Shown here one piece after another: positions 50,178 to 59,504 of a stretch of 64,000 nt of DNA (its first letter is position 1; every line of letters starts with the position of its first letter). The notes beneath the pieces were generated by a model. That model had not been told where the DNA came from. It ran no database searches and was given only the letters and a program-made list of their open reading frames with translations. The position numbers and the translations under genes are program-made. The stretch comes from JAFMDF01 sp965277445 (GTDB lineage: Bacteria; Bacteroidota; Bacteroidia; Chitinophagales; Saprospiraceae), in contig CBDICY010000032.1 in assembly GCA_965277445.1 (NCBI GenBank), forward strand, positions 434,001-498,000, written 5' to 3'.

Positions 50178-50402
50178 ACTTAGCCATAAAGGGTTTTCTT
50201 ATAAAAACTTTCGCACCTAAAAATCAAGTCAAAGACTTGAAAAATATCGATTCGAAGATACAATCTTCGAATATCAGCTTCAGAGTCTAACTAAAATTCG
50301 TTGTTGATGGTCGAAGATTGCATCTTCGACCCAATATCATTCATGTTTTCAACATGATTTCCAGTAAAATCATTTTTATAAGAAAACCCTACTTAGCCAT
50401 AA
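50178..50402. mobile_element. MITE-like element, 201 bp with 18-bp TIRs and 12-bp direct repeats
   Basis: The element is 50190-50390. Its ends AGGGTTTTCTTATAAAAA (50190-50207) and TTTTTATAAGAAAACCCT (50373-50390) are perfect inverted repeats. ACTTAGCCATAA occurs immediately outside on both sides (50178-50189 and 50391-50402), a perfect 12-bp target duplication. Inside are four small stem-loops: TCAAGTC/GACTTGA (50224-50240), TTCGAAGAT/ATCTTCGAA (50251-50271), GTCGAAGAT/ATCTTCGAC (50310-50330) and CATGTT/AACATG (50342-50356). It has no coding capacity, so it would need a transposase supplied elsewhere. Confidence 0.85.
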
Positions 50403-50790
50403 ATATAAGTAACAAGAAAGGTAAAACCTGCTTTAATGAAGACAAATTATTCATTAAGGTAATATTTAGACAGTAAACGTTACCATCTTGTCACTAAAAT
50501 TAATCAAATAGAAGAGGGGAAAAATAAGGAATCAATAAAATTAAGTGGCTATTTTAGATGGAGGAGCAATATAGAAACCAGTTAACGACTTATTGATTAT
50601 GTCTAAAAATGGGGAGAAAGGTAGCGTATTAAATCGCTTATCTACTATCCTGTTTTTCAAAAAGGATGCCAACACAATTTACTTTAATATAAAAGGAGAA
50701 AATTTGTCAGAAATATACAAGCAATACATAATCTAAATGAATAAAGAAGAAAATGAAAAAATGCGTAAATGTGGGTGAGACACGAAACAA
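50403..50790. other. 388-bp AT-rich gap
   Basis: Between the MITE-like element and the DUF192 gene; no gene, repeat or hairpin of note seen. Confidence 0.4.
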
Positions 50791-51510
50791 CTACTTATAA
50801 TTGAAATCAATATGATCTCCAATATGAATCTGATAAGCATCCGTAAATCCTGCTAATACTTCAACGACATACATCGCTTTACCACCAGAAGGAATCGATC
50901 TTTCTGATAGTGGGGTGGTCTCTTTACTAATTCTAATGATCTCTTTCTCTTCATTTAAGTATATTATATCCAAAGATAAATAAGTATTTTTCATCCAAAA
51001 GGTTCGATAATCTGCTCGATCAAAAATAAAAAGCATTCCCCCATTGGCAGGTAAAGAGCGTCGATGCATTAACCCTCGTTCTATTTCATAAGCGGATTGA
51101 GCAACCTCTATGTCAATACTCATTATCTTTTCTTCCGTTTGCGCATCTAAAAAAGTGAGTGTTCCTTCTTTCATAAATTTTAAATTAGCAGAAGCAGTAT
51201 ATAAGCTATTTTGTTGAGGAGTAAAGTAAAATTTTCGAGCTAAAAAGAAGGTAGCCAAGGCTATTAAAAAAACAATAAAAATAAGTAAATCATTACTGGA
51301 TTCCGTTTTAGATTGAGCCTTTGGCGCATTTTCTTTTTTAGAAGCAGCATTATTCCCTTGTCCGTTTTCTTGCCCATTATTTCGGTTGTCGTTGCGATTG
51401 CGATTATCACTACGTTTATCGTTTCTATTCCTATTATCGTTCCTATTTTGACCGTGATTTCTATTGTTTGATTTATTGCCAGATTTATGATGCCGTTTTT
51501 GTTGTGCCAT
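50791..51510 (-). CDS. DUF192 protein with Asn/Arg-rich N-terminal extension
   Basis: 239 aa. Residues 1-75 are a low-complexity Asn/Arg/Asp/Gly region (repeats of NRNDNRN type); one membrane helix follows at about 76-95 (LLIFIVFLIALATFFLA). The DUF192 domain is about 118-235: EIERGLMHRRSLPANGGMLF, DYRTFWMKNTYLSLDIIYL and GGKAMYVVEVLAGF. The family is of unknown function, usually exported; here anchored with the domain outside. Monocistronic. Confidence 0.87.
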   Translation of the reverse strand: MAQQKRHHKSGNKSNNRNHGQNRNDNRNRNDKRSDNRNRNDNRNNGQENGQGNNAASKKENAPKAQSKTESSNDLLIFIVFLIALATFFLARKFYFTPQQNSLYTASANLKFMKEGTLTFLDAQTEEKIMSIDIEVAQSAYEIERGLMHRRSLPANGGMLFIFDRADYRTFWMKNTYLSLDIIYLNEEKEIIRISKETTPLSERSIPSGGKAMYVVEVLAGFTDAYQIHIGDHIDFNYK

Positions 51511-52251
51511 TTCCTAAATTTAATTGACCAATTATGCCACCTGCCTAATGGTATTCTTTTCTTGGAGAAAAACTCCAATTATGCTCTAGTCTTCTTACTC
51601 CTGCAAAATAGCAAGAAAATTGATACCCCATAAAGGTACTCTTTATATTTAAACGTTGAATAACCTAAAATATCGCCTAAATTTAAAAAATTATGATATG
51701 GCTAATTGCAGACCTTTCTAGATTTTGTTGAATGAATTTCTAGTTTTTATAAAAAAACGGTTAAAATTTGTAAATTACTATGATATTGCCTTTCTCTATT
51801 TTTTTATGTTTTTAGTATTCAAAATACCAATAAATTTAATTTTTTTTAGTAATAAACTAAGTTTAGTCGAGCTTTTTCTACGACACAAATCTTTGCAAAA
51901 AAATTAGTAATCGGTAGCTAATTGACAGTTTTCGGTATATTTTTAATCGAATATGGTATAAATAACATTGTAAAAATGTCACATATTTTCAACCTAACCG
52001 ATAATTACCAGTATTTCTTTTCTTAATTTATAACGTAAATAACAAATTGATTTTGAAAATATTTAAATAAAAAAAATTTAAAAAAATTAACAAGGAGATA
52101 TAAATTTAATTAAAAACACTATAATTTATAATGAATTTATAACCTATTGTTTTATAACTAATTAGACTCAATAAGTAAAAAATACGCAATTTTTTTTAAA
52201 GAATACAAGGAAATTATTTTCATTTTAGCCTAGCAAAAGAATAGGTTTTTT
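51511..52251. other. 741-bp AT-rich divergent gap
   Basis: Extremely AT-rich between about 51660 and 52250. The plus-strand frame at 51725-51907 has no family resemblance and a composition set by the AT content, so it was not called. No stuttered array or strong hairpin seen. Confidence 0.5.
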
Positions 52252-53721
52252 ATGTACCTTTATGGCATAAAATATAACGATATACTACCTATGCAGCAGC
52301 ACAACTACAATAAACAACACACACTAAACGACCTTATTTTCGAGTATGAGGCGATGTCACAAAAAGGAACGGTATGTTTCTATGAGGAAACGGTCTTTTC
52401 TCAGATAATTGACTACTATGAAAGTGAAAGTTCTATTGACTTGGCATTAGAGGCTGTTGACAAAGCATTAAGTCAACATTTTTATTCTGCAACTTTTTAT
52501 TGTAGGAAAGCAGAATTGTTAGCCATCCAAAAACAAGAGACGGAAGCATTAAGTGCGATCCAACAAGCGGAAGTACTTTCTCCAAGTGATTACGAAGTAA
52601 AGTTAATCAAAGCGGAAGTACTCGGTTTATTTGGAGAACATACTATTGCCTTGTCCATTATTAGCGAATTGAAAGTTGCTTGTCACATCGAACAAAAAAA
52701 GCAATTAGCGGACATCTTCTTTTCAGAAGGTATCATCTATGAACGTATGCAGCAATACGATTCAATGTATTTGGCTCTGAAACAGGCTTTACAATTCAAT
52801 CCTAATCATACCGAAGCTTTAGATAAGATTTGGTTATGTATAGAAATGTCTAGAAAGTTTGATGAAAGTATTGAATTGTATAGTCAGGTCATCGATCAAG
52901 ATCCTTATTCTTATAATGCTTGGTATAATCTAGGACACGCTTACACTTACTTTGGTGATTATGAAAATGCCATCGAAGCTTACGAATATGCTTTCATTAT
53001 CAATAATGATTTTGAATCAGCTTATAGATATTGCGCAGAGCTTTGTATGGAAACCAAACAATATGGAAAAGCATTAGATTGTTTTCAGGAAGTTTTAGCT
53101 TTAGAACAGATCAAGTTATTGCCTGACGCAGAATTACTCTTTAAAGTTGGTCAATGCTATCAGTTTTTAGGAGAAATAAGCATGGCACAAGACATCTATA
53201 AAAATTCACTTAGACTAGATGATGCTAACGATGAAGTTTACTTTCATTTAGGTTTGTGTGCAACTGCTTCAAAAAACTGGAGAAATGCTATCCGATATTA
53301 TCAAAAAGCGATTACCATAGAAGAAGGAAGAGAAGAATATTTTGCTGCTATCGGCGAAGCATACGCTGAATTAAACGATAACGAAAAAGCGTTTCAATAT
53401 TTTGACTTAGCCATTGAATTAGCTCCAGAACAAGCTGTTTATTGGATTAAATTTGCTACTTTTTTAATAAATAACGGTGATTACGACGATGCTTTAGATT
53501 TATTAGTGGAAGCAGATGAAAATTCAGTTGGCGCAGAATTACTATTTTGTAAAGCTGCTTGCTTGTTCAACATGAACGAATCCACAGAAGCTATGAATGT
53601 ATTGGCAGAAGCATTGACAGAAAATTTTGAAATGCATCCACTTTTATTCAGCTATTTACCAGCATTAGAATCGGATAGAAAAATTAATGCTATCCTCGAT
53701 TTTTATAGATACGAATCGTAA
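52252..53721 (+). CDS. tetratricopeptide repeat (TPR) protein
   Basis: 489 aa, cytoplasmic, no signal peptide. At least nine TPR units from about residue 60 to 460, for example AWYNLGHAYTYFGDYENAIE, KALDCFQEVLALEQIK and WRNAIRYYQKAITIEEGREE. A protein-interaction scaffold; no catalytic domain. ATG at 52291 (MQQHNYNKQ) is an alternative start. Monocistronic and followed by a terminator. Confidence 0.88.
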   Translation: MYLYGIKYNDILPMQQHNYNKQHTLNDLIFEYEAMSQKGTVCFYEETVFSQIIDYYESESSIDLALEAVDKALSQHFYSATFYCRKAELLAIQKQETEALSAIQQAEVLSPSDYEVKLIKAEVLGLFGEHTIALSIISELKVACHIEQKKQLADIFFSEGIIYERMQQYDSMYLALKQALQFNPNHTEALDKIWLCIEMSRKFDESIELYSQVIDQDPYSYNAWYNLGHAYTYFGDYENAIEAYEYAFIINNDFESAYRYCAELCMETKQYGKALDCFQEVLALEQIKLLPDAELLFKVGQCYQFLGEISMAQDIYKNSLRLDDANDEVYFHLGLCATASKNWRNAIRYYQKAITIEEGREEYFAAIGEAYAELNDNEKAFQYFDLAIELAPEQAVYWIKFATFLINNGDYDDALDLLVEADENSVGAELLFCKAACLFNMNESTEAMNVLAEALTENFEMHPLLFSYLPALESDRKINAILDFYRYES

Positions 53722-53765
53722 ACTGAACAATACCTTCCATCCAAAATTTCTTAATACAAATTATA

Positions 53766-53807
53766 AAAAGGGATTACGCTTTATGTGTAGTCCCTTTTCC
53801 GTTTTTT
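53766..53807 (+). terminator. terminator after TPR gene
   Basis: 12-bp stem 53766-53777 / 53787-53798 with one G-U, 9-nt loop, then T-rich run to 53807. Confidence 0.8.
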
Positions 53808-53855
53808 AGTGTTTTTTTACCATCTTTGTGTATTCTAGAATGAAAAACCTACATC

Positions 53856-55160
53856 TTGTCAAAACGCCCAATCTTTTCTTCTCAACTTGCAACTATTCTA
53901 ACGCTTATTGGCGTTGCGGTAGGTCTCGGTAATGTCTGGCGATTTCCCTACATGATGGGCAAATACGGTGGTAGTGCTTTCCTTATTATTTATTTACTCT
54001 TTACTTTATTATTTGCGGTACCTGCTTTAATGGCTGAAATTGGACTCGGTCGAACCATCAAGCAAGGACCGATTGGTGCATTCAAAGCTGCCTTTGGTAA
54101 AAAAATAGGATCGATCATTGGTTATGTGCTATTGGCAACGATATGCATTGCGGCTTCTTATTATGCCATTGTCATTGCGAATGTCCTTTTCTCTGCTGTT
54201 TTTTCTGCTATCTATGGCTTTGAAAGCACAGAAAACATGGCGATGTATAATAATAATTTGGGGAATGGTTGGCTGCAATATGCCATCGCTTTACTCATCA
54301 TTTTTAGTAGTTTAGGTATTATTCAAAGAGGCTTAAAAAAAGGCATTGAATTCATTAGTAAATTATTTGTCCCTTTCTTTTTAGTGGCGATTCTTTATCT
54401 CATCATTAATGCTTTTTCCCTAGAAGGTGCTATAGAAAAAGTACAACTATTTTTACAACCAGATTTTGCTACTTTAGAAGCGACTCATATTTTTGCAGCC
54501 TTAGGTCAAGCCTTTTATTCGCTTAGCTTAGGCGGCACTTTTATGTTGATTTATGGTAGTTATTTACCCGAAACAGAAAAGGTTCCTAAAATCGCTTTAT
54601 TTACTAGTATTGGGGATGTTGGGGCAGCTTTATTAGCTTCCTTATTTATTGTCCCTACTGTTTTGGTGTTCGGTTTAGATATGACTGCTGGACCAACCTT
54701 GATTTTTTCTACCATGCCGCATCTATTTTCTCAAATGGCGGGTGGGCAATTAATAGGCTCCTTATTTCTATTAGCTTTAGGAATGGTCGCCTTACTCTCT
54801 CTCATCGCTTCTTATGAAGTTTTAGCTAGTGGAATAGACGATATCCCCAATCTCAATTGGAGTAAAAATCAAAAAATAATTGCTATTGGCATCCTACAAG
54901 CAATTTTAGCTTTTCCTTCTGCTTTTGATAATAACTTAATAGGTTTGTTAGATTTAATCTTTGGTTCTGGTATGCAGTTATTAGGAAGCGGTTTGGCAGC
55001 TTGTGGTTTGGCATGGGGTTTAGGAAAAGTAGTCACTACTCAACAGATATTTGGTAATCAATCGAGTCGATTAACAAACTTTTATCATTTTTGGATCAGT
55101 TGGGTTATTCCAACCTTACTTTTAATCGTATTAATTGGATATATTTATAACTTAGCTTAG
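53856..55160 (+). CDS. sodium-dependent transporter, neurotransmitter:sodium symporter (SNF) family
   Basis: 434 aa, about 11 membrane helices. The family signature is at the N-terminus: LTLIGVAVGLGNVWRFPYMM (about 14-33) with the unwound TM1 Na+/substrate site, then GGSAFLIIYLLFTLLFAVP. LeuT-fold symporter for amino acids or similar. Starts at TTG 53856; the ATG at 53840 is in another frame. The stop codon lies inside a heptamer array and hairpin shared with the next gene's leader. Confidence 0.93.
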   Translation: MSKRPIFSSQLATILTLIGVAVGLGNVWRFPYMMGKYGGSAFLIIYLLFTLLFAVPALMAEIGLGRTIKQGPIGAFKAAFGKKIGSIIGYVLLATICIAASYYAIVIANVLFSAVFSAIYGFESTENMAMYNNNLGNGWLQYAIALLIIFSSLGIIQRGLKKGIEFISKLFVPFFLVAILYLIINAFSLEGAIEKVQLFLQPDFATLEATHIFAALGQAFYSLSLGGTFMLIYGSYLPETEKVPKIALFTSIGDVGAALLASLFIVPTVLVFGLDMTAGPTLIFSTMPHLFSQMAGGQLIGSLFLLALGMVALLSLIASYEVLASGIDDIPNLNWSKNQKIIAIGILQAILAFPSAFDNNLIGLLDLIFGSGMQLLGSGLAACGLAWGLGKVVTTQQIFGNQSSRLTNFYHFWISWVIPTLLLIVLIGYIYNLA

Positions 55161-55219
55161 GGCAAGGGGCTTTGGACAAAGGGAAATTCTCCCTCCGTTA
55201 TGCGCCCTCTGCCCTAAGC
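55155..55219. repeat. heptamer stutter repeat over a stop codon, GGG every 7 bases, with inverted arm
   Basis: GGG/GGA occurs at 55160, 55167, 55174 and 55181; CCC at 55191, 55205 and 55212 keeps the same period on the other arm. GCTTAGGGCA (55155-55164, containing the TAG stop) pairs perfectly with TGCCCTAAGC (55210-55219). It lies in the leader of the oxygenase gene. Confidence 0.6.
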
Positions 55220-55240
55220 TTAACCATTAAAAAAATAAGC

Positions 55241-56320
55241 ATGGCAAATAAGCAAAAAGACGGTATCAAAGCAGTCAACCAAGATTTTAGCAAATACGAT
55301 CAAGTAGATAAAAAGCAAACCTATAAGTTGGTAGAAGACGAAATGACTGATCAGTTTGACGAAGATTTTGAAATTCGTACTTGTGATATGCGTAAGTTTT
55401 TTGAAGGTGGTATTGAAGGTAAAAAGGAGTTTGCACAGGAATTGGGGGAAGCATTAGAGAGTATTGGTTTTGCCATCTTAACAGGGCATGGCGTAGATAC
55501 AAATTTGTATAAAGAAGGGCAGCAAAAAACAGCTCAAATCTTTGAGGATATTTCCTACGAAGAACGCATGAAATATAAGTCAGAAAGACATGGTTCCGTC
55601 AATCAAGGCTATTTTCCAATGAAAACAACGACTATCATTCATCCAGATTTGGTAGAAGGCTGGGTCTTTTGTCGCAGGGCATTTGATCTAGATAATGACC
55701 CAAATTATAATGAACGAGCCTTTTGGCCCGAAGGTGGTTATGAACCATTTTTCAGACAATTAATTCAAGCGCACGAAGGATTGATTTTGCCGATTATGCA
55801 AAGTATTCTGCGTTATCTAGGTACTGACCCGCATTTATATGATGAGAAACTAACGGGAACTAATTTTGGCTTTCGCCTAAATTATTATCCACCGATTAAT
55901 AATCAAGATGACGCTTCTGGAGCAGGAAGAATGTTGGGGCATGAAGATGTGGATTTATTCACGATTTTACCAGCTCAAGAAGTAGAAGGTTTGCAGGTTT
56001 TGAATAGAGCCAATGGAAAATGGATTCGCTTGAATGCCGAACCGGGAAGTATTATCCTGAATACAGGAGATTATATGCAACGCATCACCAATGACCGCTT
56101 GCCATCAACAACGCATCGAGTTAGTAAACCTGCTACCAAAACGCTATTTACCAAGCCGAGAATTTCTTTACCTATGGCGGTTTATATTTGGGAAGACGAA
56201 ATTTTAGAAGTATTGCCTTCTTTAGAAAATCCAAAATATCCACCTATCTCTGCGGTGAAATTTCATACCAATATTACGAGTAAATATTATGGGGATGATT
56301 ATGCAAAAGAGGTAAAGTAA
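55241..56320 (+). CDS. isopenicillin N synthase-like 2OG-Fe(II) dioxygenase
   Basis: 359 aa. Double-stranded beta-helix oxygenase: HxD in MLGHEDVDLFTILP, distal His in PSTTHRVSKP and the 2-oxoglutarate-binding Arg of that RVS motif; the DIOX_N-like part about 45-150 (LGEALESIGFAILTGHGVDT). The protein oxidises a small molecule or amino acid derivative; substrate unknown. The open frame extends back to TTG 55172 through the stuttered hairpin; ATG 55241 is chosen because it avoids the repeat. Close behind the SNF transporter, perhaps same transcript. Confidence 0.9.
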   Translation: MANKQKDGIKAVNQDFSKYDQVDKKQTYKLVEDEMTDQFDEDFEIRTCDMRKFFEGGIEGKKEFAQELGEALESIGFAILTGHGVDTNLYKEGQQKTAQIFEDISYEERMKYKSERHGSVNQGYFPMKTTTIIHPDLVEGWVFCRRAFDLDNDPNYNERAFWPEGGYEPFFRQLIQAHEGLILPIMQSILRYLGTDPHLYDEKLTGTNFGFRLNYYPPINNQDDASGAGRMLGHEDVDLFTILPAQEVEGLQVLNRANGKWIRLNAEPGSIILNTGDYMQRITNDRLPSTTHRVSKPATKTLFTKPRISLPMAVYIWEDEILEVLPSLENPKYPPISAVKFHTNITSKYYGDDYAKEVK

Positions 56321-56330
56321 GCAATTTCAT

Positions 56331-56495
56331 CAATTCAAAATTTTCAATTTTCAATTCACAATTTTCAAAAAGGGCAACAGTTAATTCCTAGGATTCTAGG
56401 AAAAAATTTAAAGAAAAAGAAGTATCATTTCTATTATACTACTATTTTGACTGTCCTATTTTGAAAATTGAACATTGAAAATTGAAAATTGAAAA
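56331..56495. repeat. heptamer stutter repeats, CAATTTT array and inverted TTGAAAA array
   Basis: CAATTCA, AAATTTT, CAATTTT, CAATTCA and CAATTTT (56331-56365) are the inverse of TTGAAAA, TTGAACA, TTGAAAA, TTGAAAA and TTGAAAA (56461-56495). Both in strict 7-base register, between convergent genes. A two-unit copy is at 59301-59314. Confidence 0.75.
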
Positions 56496-56522
56496 TTATT
56501 CATCATCCAATAATCAACAAAA

Positions 56523-56924
56523 CTATAGACTAGTCTTTGCCTTACTACACTTTGCTGCACAATTCTTTTTCTTTTCCGTACTCGTTAATCCTTCCACCAT
56601 CGTTTCTAAGCTATTGCTATAAACAGGAGCAGGTTTTGTTTCAGTTGACACTAATTTAGCCGTAGCACCAGTTGTTTTGGCACAAGCGGCTGGATTACAA
56701 TTTGTTTTCTTCGTTTCCTTTGCTTCAAAAAGGAAGTCGGTTAGCCCAACGCTTGTCGCTAAAGATTTACTTGCACAAATTTTAGCACAAGCTGCTCGTT
56801 CTTCAGGACTACATTTGGATAAATCGCACTTTGGTTGCGTCTGTGCTTGTAAACCTCCCATGGACAATACTAGCGCAAAAAATACCAATACCATAGTGGA
56901 ACAAAAATCACAACAAGTTTTCAT
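56523..56924 (-). CDS. small exported cysteine-rich protein
   Basis: 133 aa from the ATG at 56924 (MKTCCDFCSTMVLVFFALVL), a signal peptide ending near GGLQAQ. The mature part has eight Cys in alternating spacings: CDLSKC (CX4C), CAKIC (CX3C), CNPAAC (CX4C) and CAAKC (CX3C), suggesting disulfides or metal binding. No family recognised. Its upstream region is shared with the divergent histidine kinase gene at 57320. Confidence 0.72.
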   Translation of the reverse strand: MKTCCDFCSTMVLVFFALVLSMGGLQAQTQPKCDLSKCSPEERAACAKICASKSLATSVGLTDFLFEAKETKKTNCNPAACAKTTGATAKLVSTETKPAPVYSNSLETMVEGLTSTEKKKNCAAKCSKAKTSL

Positions 56925-57319
56925 AATACTAATTTTAAAATACACTCGGAACCGCCGAGCTACCGGATTATTTGTCTAGACAAAGGTATTCCAGCAGGCA
57001 AAATAAAGCTGTAGTACACCTGTTATCCACTTGTTAAAGAGCTGTTAATCGTCAGCAGGGAATGATTTATTTATCGTAATTTGTAGCTAGATAATCTAAC
57101 TAATTATGCGATACTTTTTTATTAATTGCGAGTTACGGGTTGCGAGTTGCGAGTTTTGTGATAGTAATTTGTGTTTAAGTATAGAATCTTAAGCAACATT
57201 TATTCAAATATTAATCCTAACTCTACCTCAACCCGCAACTCGTAACAAATTAGCAGATGTCCACTAATTATGCCTTTACATTTTACTTATAAAACCACTT
57301 ATCCCGATTTATAAAGTTT
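56925..57319. other. 395-bp divergent gap
   Basis: Between the Cys-rich protein and the second kinase. It holds the GRGTTRC array at 57123-57246; no consensus promoter could be assigned with confidence. Confidence 0.45.
57123..57246. repeat. heptamer stutter repeat, GRGTTRC words
   Basis: TAATTGC, GAGTTAC, GGGTTGC, GAGTTGC and GAGTTTT in strict 7-base register (57123-57157); inverse words ACCCGCAACTCGTAAC at 57231-57246. Homologous to 3504-3531 in the opposite orientation. Confidence 0.7.
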
Positions 57320-58561
57320 ATGAAGAGTTTCCAATGGAATAAAGTCAATGCGGTTATTGCTGGTGCTACTTTAGCATTGAGTGCCCTAGTTTTACTACAA
57401 GCACAATGGCTCTTTCATTCCAAAAATTTAATCGAAGAGCAGTTCAATCAAAAAACCTCAATGGCTTTGTGTATGGCAATCACAGAAATGAGTGATGGGC
57501 CTAAGACTTGTATAGCCAATCCAGAACCTGATGTTATTTCTATGTTGACAACGGATTTAGTCACTACTATCCCTCCTCAATCAGAAGAAGAAACGTTTCG
57601 AAAAGCACTAGATAAAGCATTGGCTTTTTATGATATTCATCTCCCTTATGAAACAGAAATATTTGATGAGAAAAATACCTGTGCGGATGAAAATTTGCCC
57701 AGTTGTTGTTCCCTAGGCGCGATTGAAGGATATAATGACCAAATGCTCCATATCACCTTTCCAACCCGTACTCAATTCATTTTGGGGCAAATGGGTTTTA
57801 TGATCGGTTCGTCTATTTTTATCTTATTATTTGTAACGACCATTTTTGGTTTGGCTACTTATTATTTGATTCAACAGAAAAAAATTGGAGAGCGCAATAA
57901 AGATTTCTTTAATAATATGGCGCATGAATTTAAAACGCCTTTAACCAATATTATTCTCGCCAATAATCTGTTAACTAAAAAAGAACCACAATTACGAGAT
58001 AATAATTTTTTAAATATTACTAAAAAAGAAGCCCATAAATTGATTCATCAAGTAGAACGCGTTTTATACTTGGCTAAAATGGAGCAAGGCAATTATCCCC
58101 TAAAAAAAGAAAAATTGAACCTGCATCAATTATTAGAAGAAATTATTGATGACATGGCGATTCAAATTGATAAAAAAGAAGCCGTTATTCATTTAAACCT
58201 CCCTCCTGATTTAACGGTAATTGGCGATAGGTTTCATCTATGTAATGCTTTTCGAAATATCATTGACAATGCTTTAAAGTATGCGACCCTGCTACCAGAA
58301 ATCACGATTACTTCTAAAGAAAAGGAAAAGGGGATTTTATTACTTTTTAAAGACAATGGCATTGGTATTGCCAAATCCGAACAGGCCGTTATTTTCGATA
58401 AATTCCAACGAGTAGGAACTGGTAATGTCCACAACCATAAAGGGTTTGGTTTAGGCTTGGCTTATGTCAAAAAAGTAGTAGAATTGCATCAAGGGTTCAT
58501 TCATATCATTAGTGACCTCAATAAAGGAAGTCGCTTTGATTTATTTTTACCAAATAATTAA
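57320..58561 (+). CDS. sensor histidine kinase, second RprX-like paralogue
   Basis: 413 aa. TM1 about 13-31, TM2 about 160-185; the periplasmic loop of about 130 aa is rich in Cys (a CxxxxxxxCC-like cluster in ENLPSCCSLG plus further Cys). HisKA with His202 in NNMAHEFKTP; HATPase with RNIIDNALKYA, FKDNGIGIA and KGFGLGLAYVK. It shares the TGNVHN motif with the kinase at 17712. Followed by its response regulator 10 bases downstream if that gene starts at TTG 58572. Confidence 0.93.
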   Translation: MKSFQWNKVNAVIAGATLALSALVLLQAQWLFHSKNLIEEQFNQKTSMALCMAITEMSDGPKTCIANPEPDVISMLTTDLVTTIPPQSEEETFRKALDKALAFYDIHLPYETEIFDEKNTCADENLPSCCSLGAIEGYNDQMLHITFPTRTQFILGQMGFMIGSSIFILLFVTTIFGLATYYLIQQKKIGERNKDFFNNMAHEFKTPLTNIILANNLLTKKEPQLRDNNFLNITKKEAHKLIHQVERVLYLAKMEQGNYPLKKEKLNLHQLLEEIIDDMAIQIDKKEAVIHLNLPPDLTVIGDRFHLCNAFRNIIDNALKYATLLPEITITSKEKEKGILLLFKDNGIGIAKSEQAVIFDKFQRVGTGNVHNHKGFGLGLAYVKKVVELHQGFIHIISDLNKGSRFDLFLPNN

Positions 58562-58571
58562 TCCGCGTATT

Positions 58572-59270
58572 TTGGATAAAAACATTCTTTTAGTAGAAGA
58601 CGATTTAAATCTAGGGTTCCTGTTAATGGAATTTCTAGAAGACGAGGGCTACCAAGTAAAACTTTGTCGAGATGGTGAAAGTGGTTTACAACAAGTTAAA
58701 TCTTCTGTTTTTGACCTTTGTATCTTGGACATCATGTTGCCAAAAATGGATGGGTATGATTTGGCTCGAAGTATCAAAAGAGAAAATACAACTATTCCCT
58801 TTTTGTTTCTTTCGGCAAAATCTTTAAAAGAAGACCGCCTAAAAGGATATGCTATTGGCGCAGAAGATTATCTAACCAAACCATTTGATGAAGATGAATT
58901 ACTATGTAAAATCAAAGTAATTCTCCGCAATCAACATATTGATGATGACATTTGTGCCAAACCTACCCAATTTAACATTGGCGACTACTTCTTTGATTAT
59001 CAACGACATGAATTAACCTATGGTGAATATACTCGTAGGATAACCGTCAAAGAAAATGAGGTATTGCGACTACTTTGTTTGCATCAAAATCAAGTCTTAA
59101 AAAGAGAAGATGCGGTAGAGCAGATTTATGGAAAAAAGGATTATTTTTTAGGTAGAAGTTTTGATGTTTTTATTTCTCGACTGCGAAAATTATTAAAAAA
59201 TGATCCACGGGTTCACATTGAAAACGTCTTTAAAGTAGGCTTCATTTTAAAAGTTCCAGAGGCTTCTTAA
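58572..59270 (+). CDS. OmpR-family response regulator, second RprY-like paralogue
   Basis: 232 aa from TTG 58572 (MDKNILLVEDD). The receiver has acidic D10/D11, phospho-acceptor D53 in CILDIMLPKMDG and the Lys in EDYLTKPF; the C-terminal winged helix has ITVKENEVLRLLCLHQNQ and GRSFDVFISRLRKLL. An upstream GTG at 58512 would overlap the kinase by 50 bases and adds a non-conserved leader, so the TTG is preferred. Same operon as the kinase. Confidence 0.93.
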   Translation: MDKNILLVEDDLNLGFLLMEFLEDEGYQVKLCRDGESGLQQVKSSVFDLCILDIMLPKMDGYDLARSIKRENTTIPFLFLSAKSLKEDRLKGYAIGAEDYLTKPFDEDELLCKIKVILRNQHIDDDICAKPTQFNIGDYFFDYQRHELTYGEYTRRITVKENEVLRLLCLHQNQVLKREDAVEQIYGKKDYFLGRSFDVFISRLRKLLKNDPRVHIENVFKVGFILKVPEAS

Positions 59271-59300
59271 TAGGAAAACTAAAATCTTTTTCTAAAAAAA

Positions 59301-59334
59301 TTGAAAATTGAAAATTATCTAGCATCAAATATTG
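59301..59334. repeat. TTGAAAA two-unit stutter followed by a CTAGCATYAAATATTG word
   Basis: TTGAAAA TTGAAAA at 59301-59314 continues to CTAGCATCAAATATTG (59319-59334), which recurs with one change at 62283-62298 upstream of another gene. Confidence 0.4.
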
Positions 59335-59504
59335 CCTTAAAAGGTACTTTAAAAATTCTTCTAAGAGCAGTTAATCCCCATTTTTTCTGGTTTCCCAACC
59401 ATATTCTCGCAAAAAAATACCGTAAAGTTGTAAATTATCCCAAGAAATCTTATTATTACGCCCAGTAATCTTACTATATTTTCTAACTTAAACTACCATA
59501 TACT

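Noticed and set aside
51725..51907. 60-aa plus-strand frame
   Set aside because: Composition is explained by extreme AT content; no start signal or family.
53840..53856. ATG at 53840 as start of the SNF transporter
   Set aside because: It is out of frame with the conserved N-terminal helix; the TTG at 53856 is in frame.
58512..58571. GTG start of the second response regulator
   Set aside because: Overlaps the kinase by 50 bases and adds a non-conserved leader.
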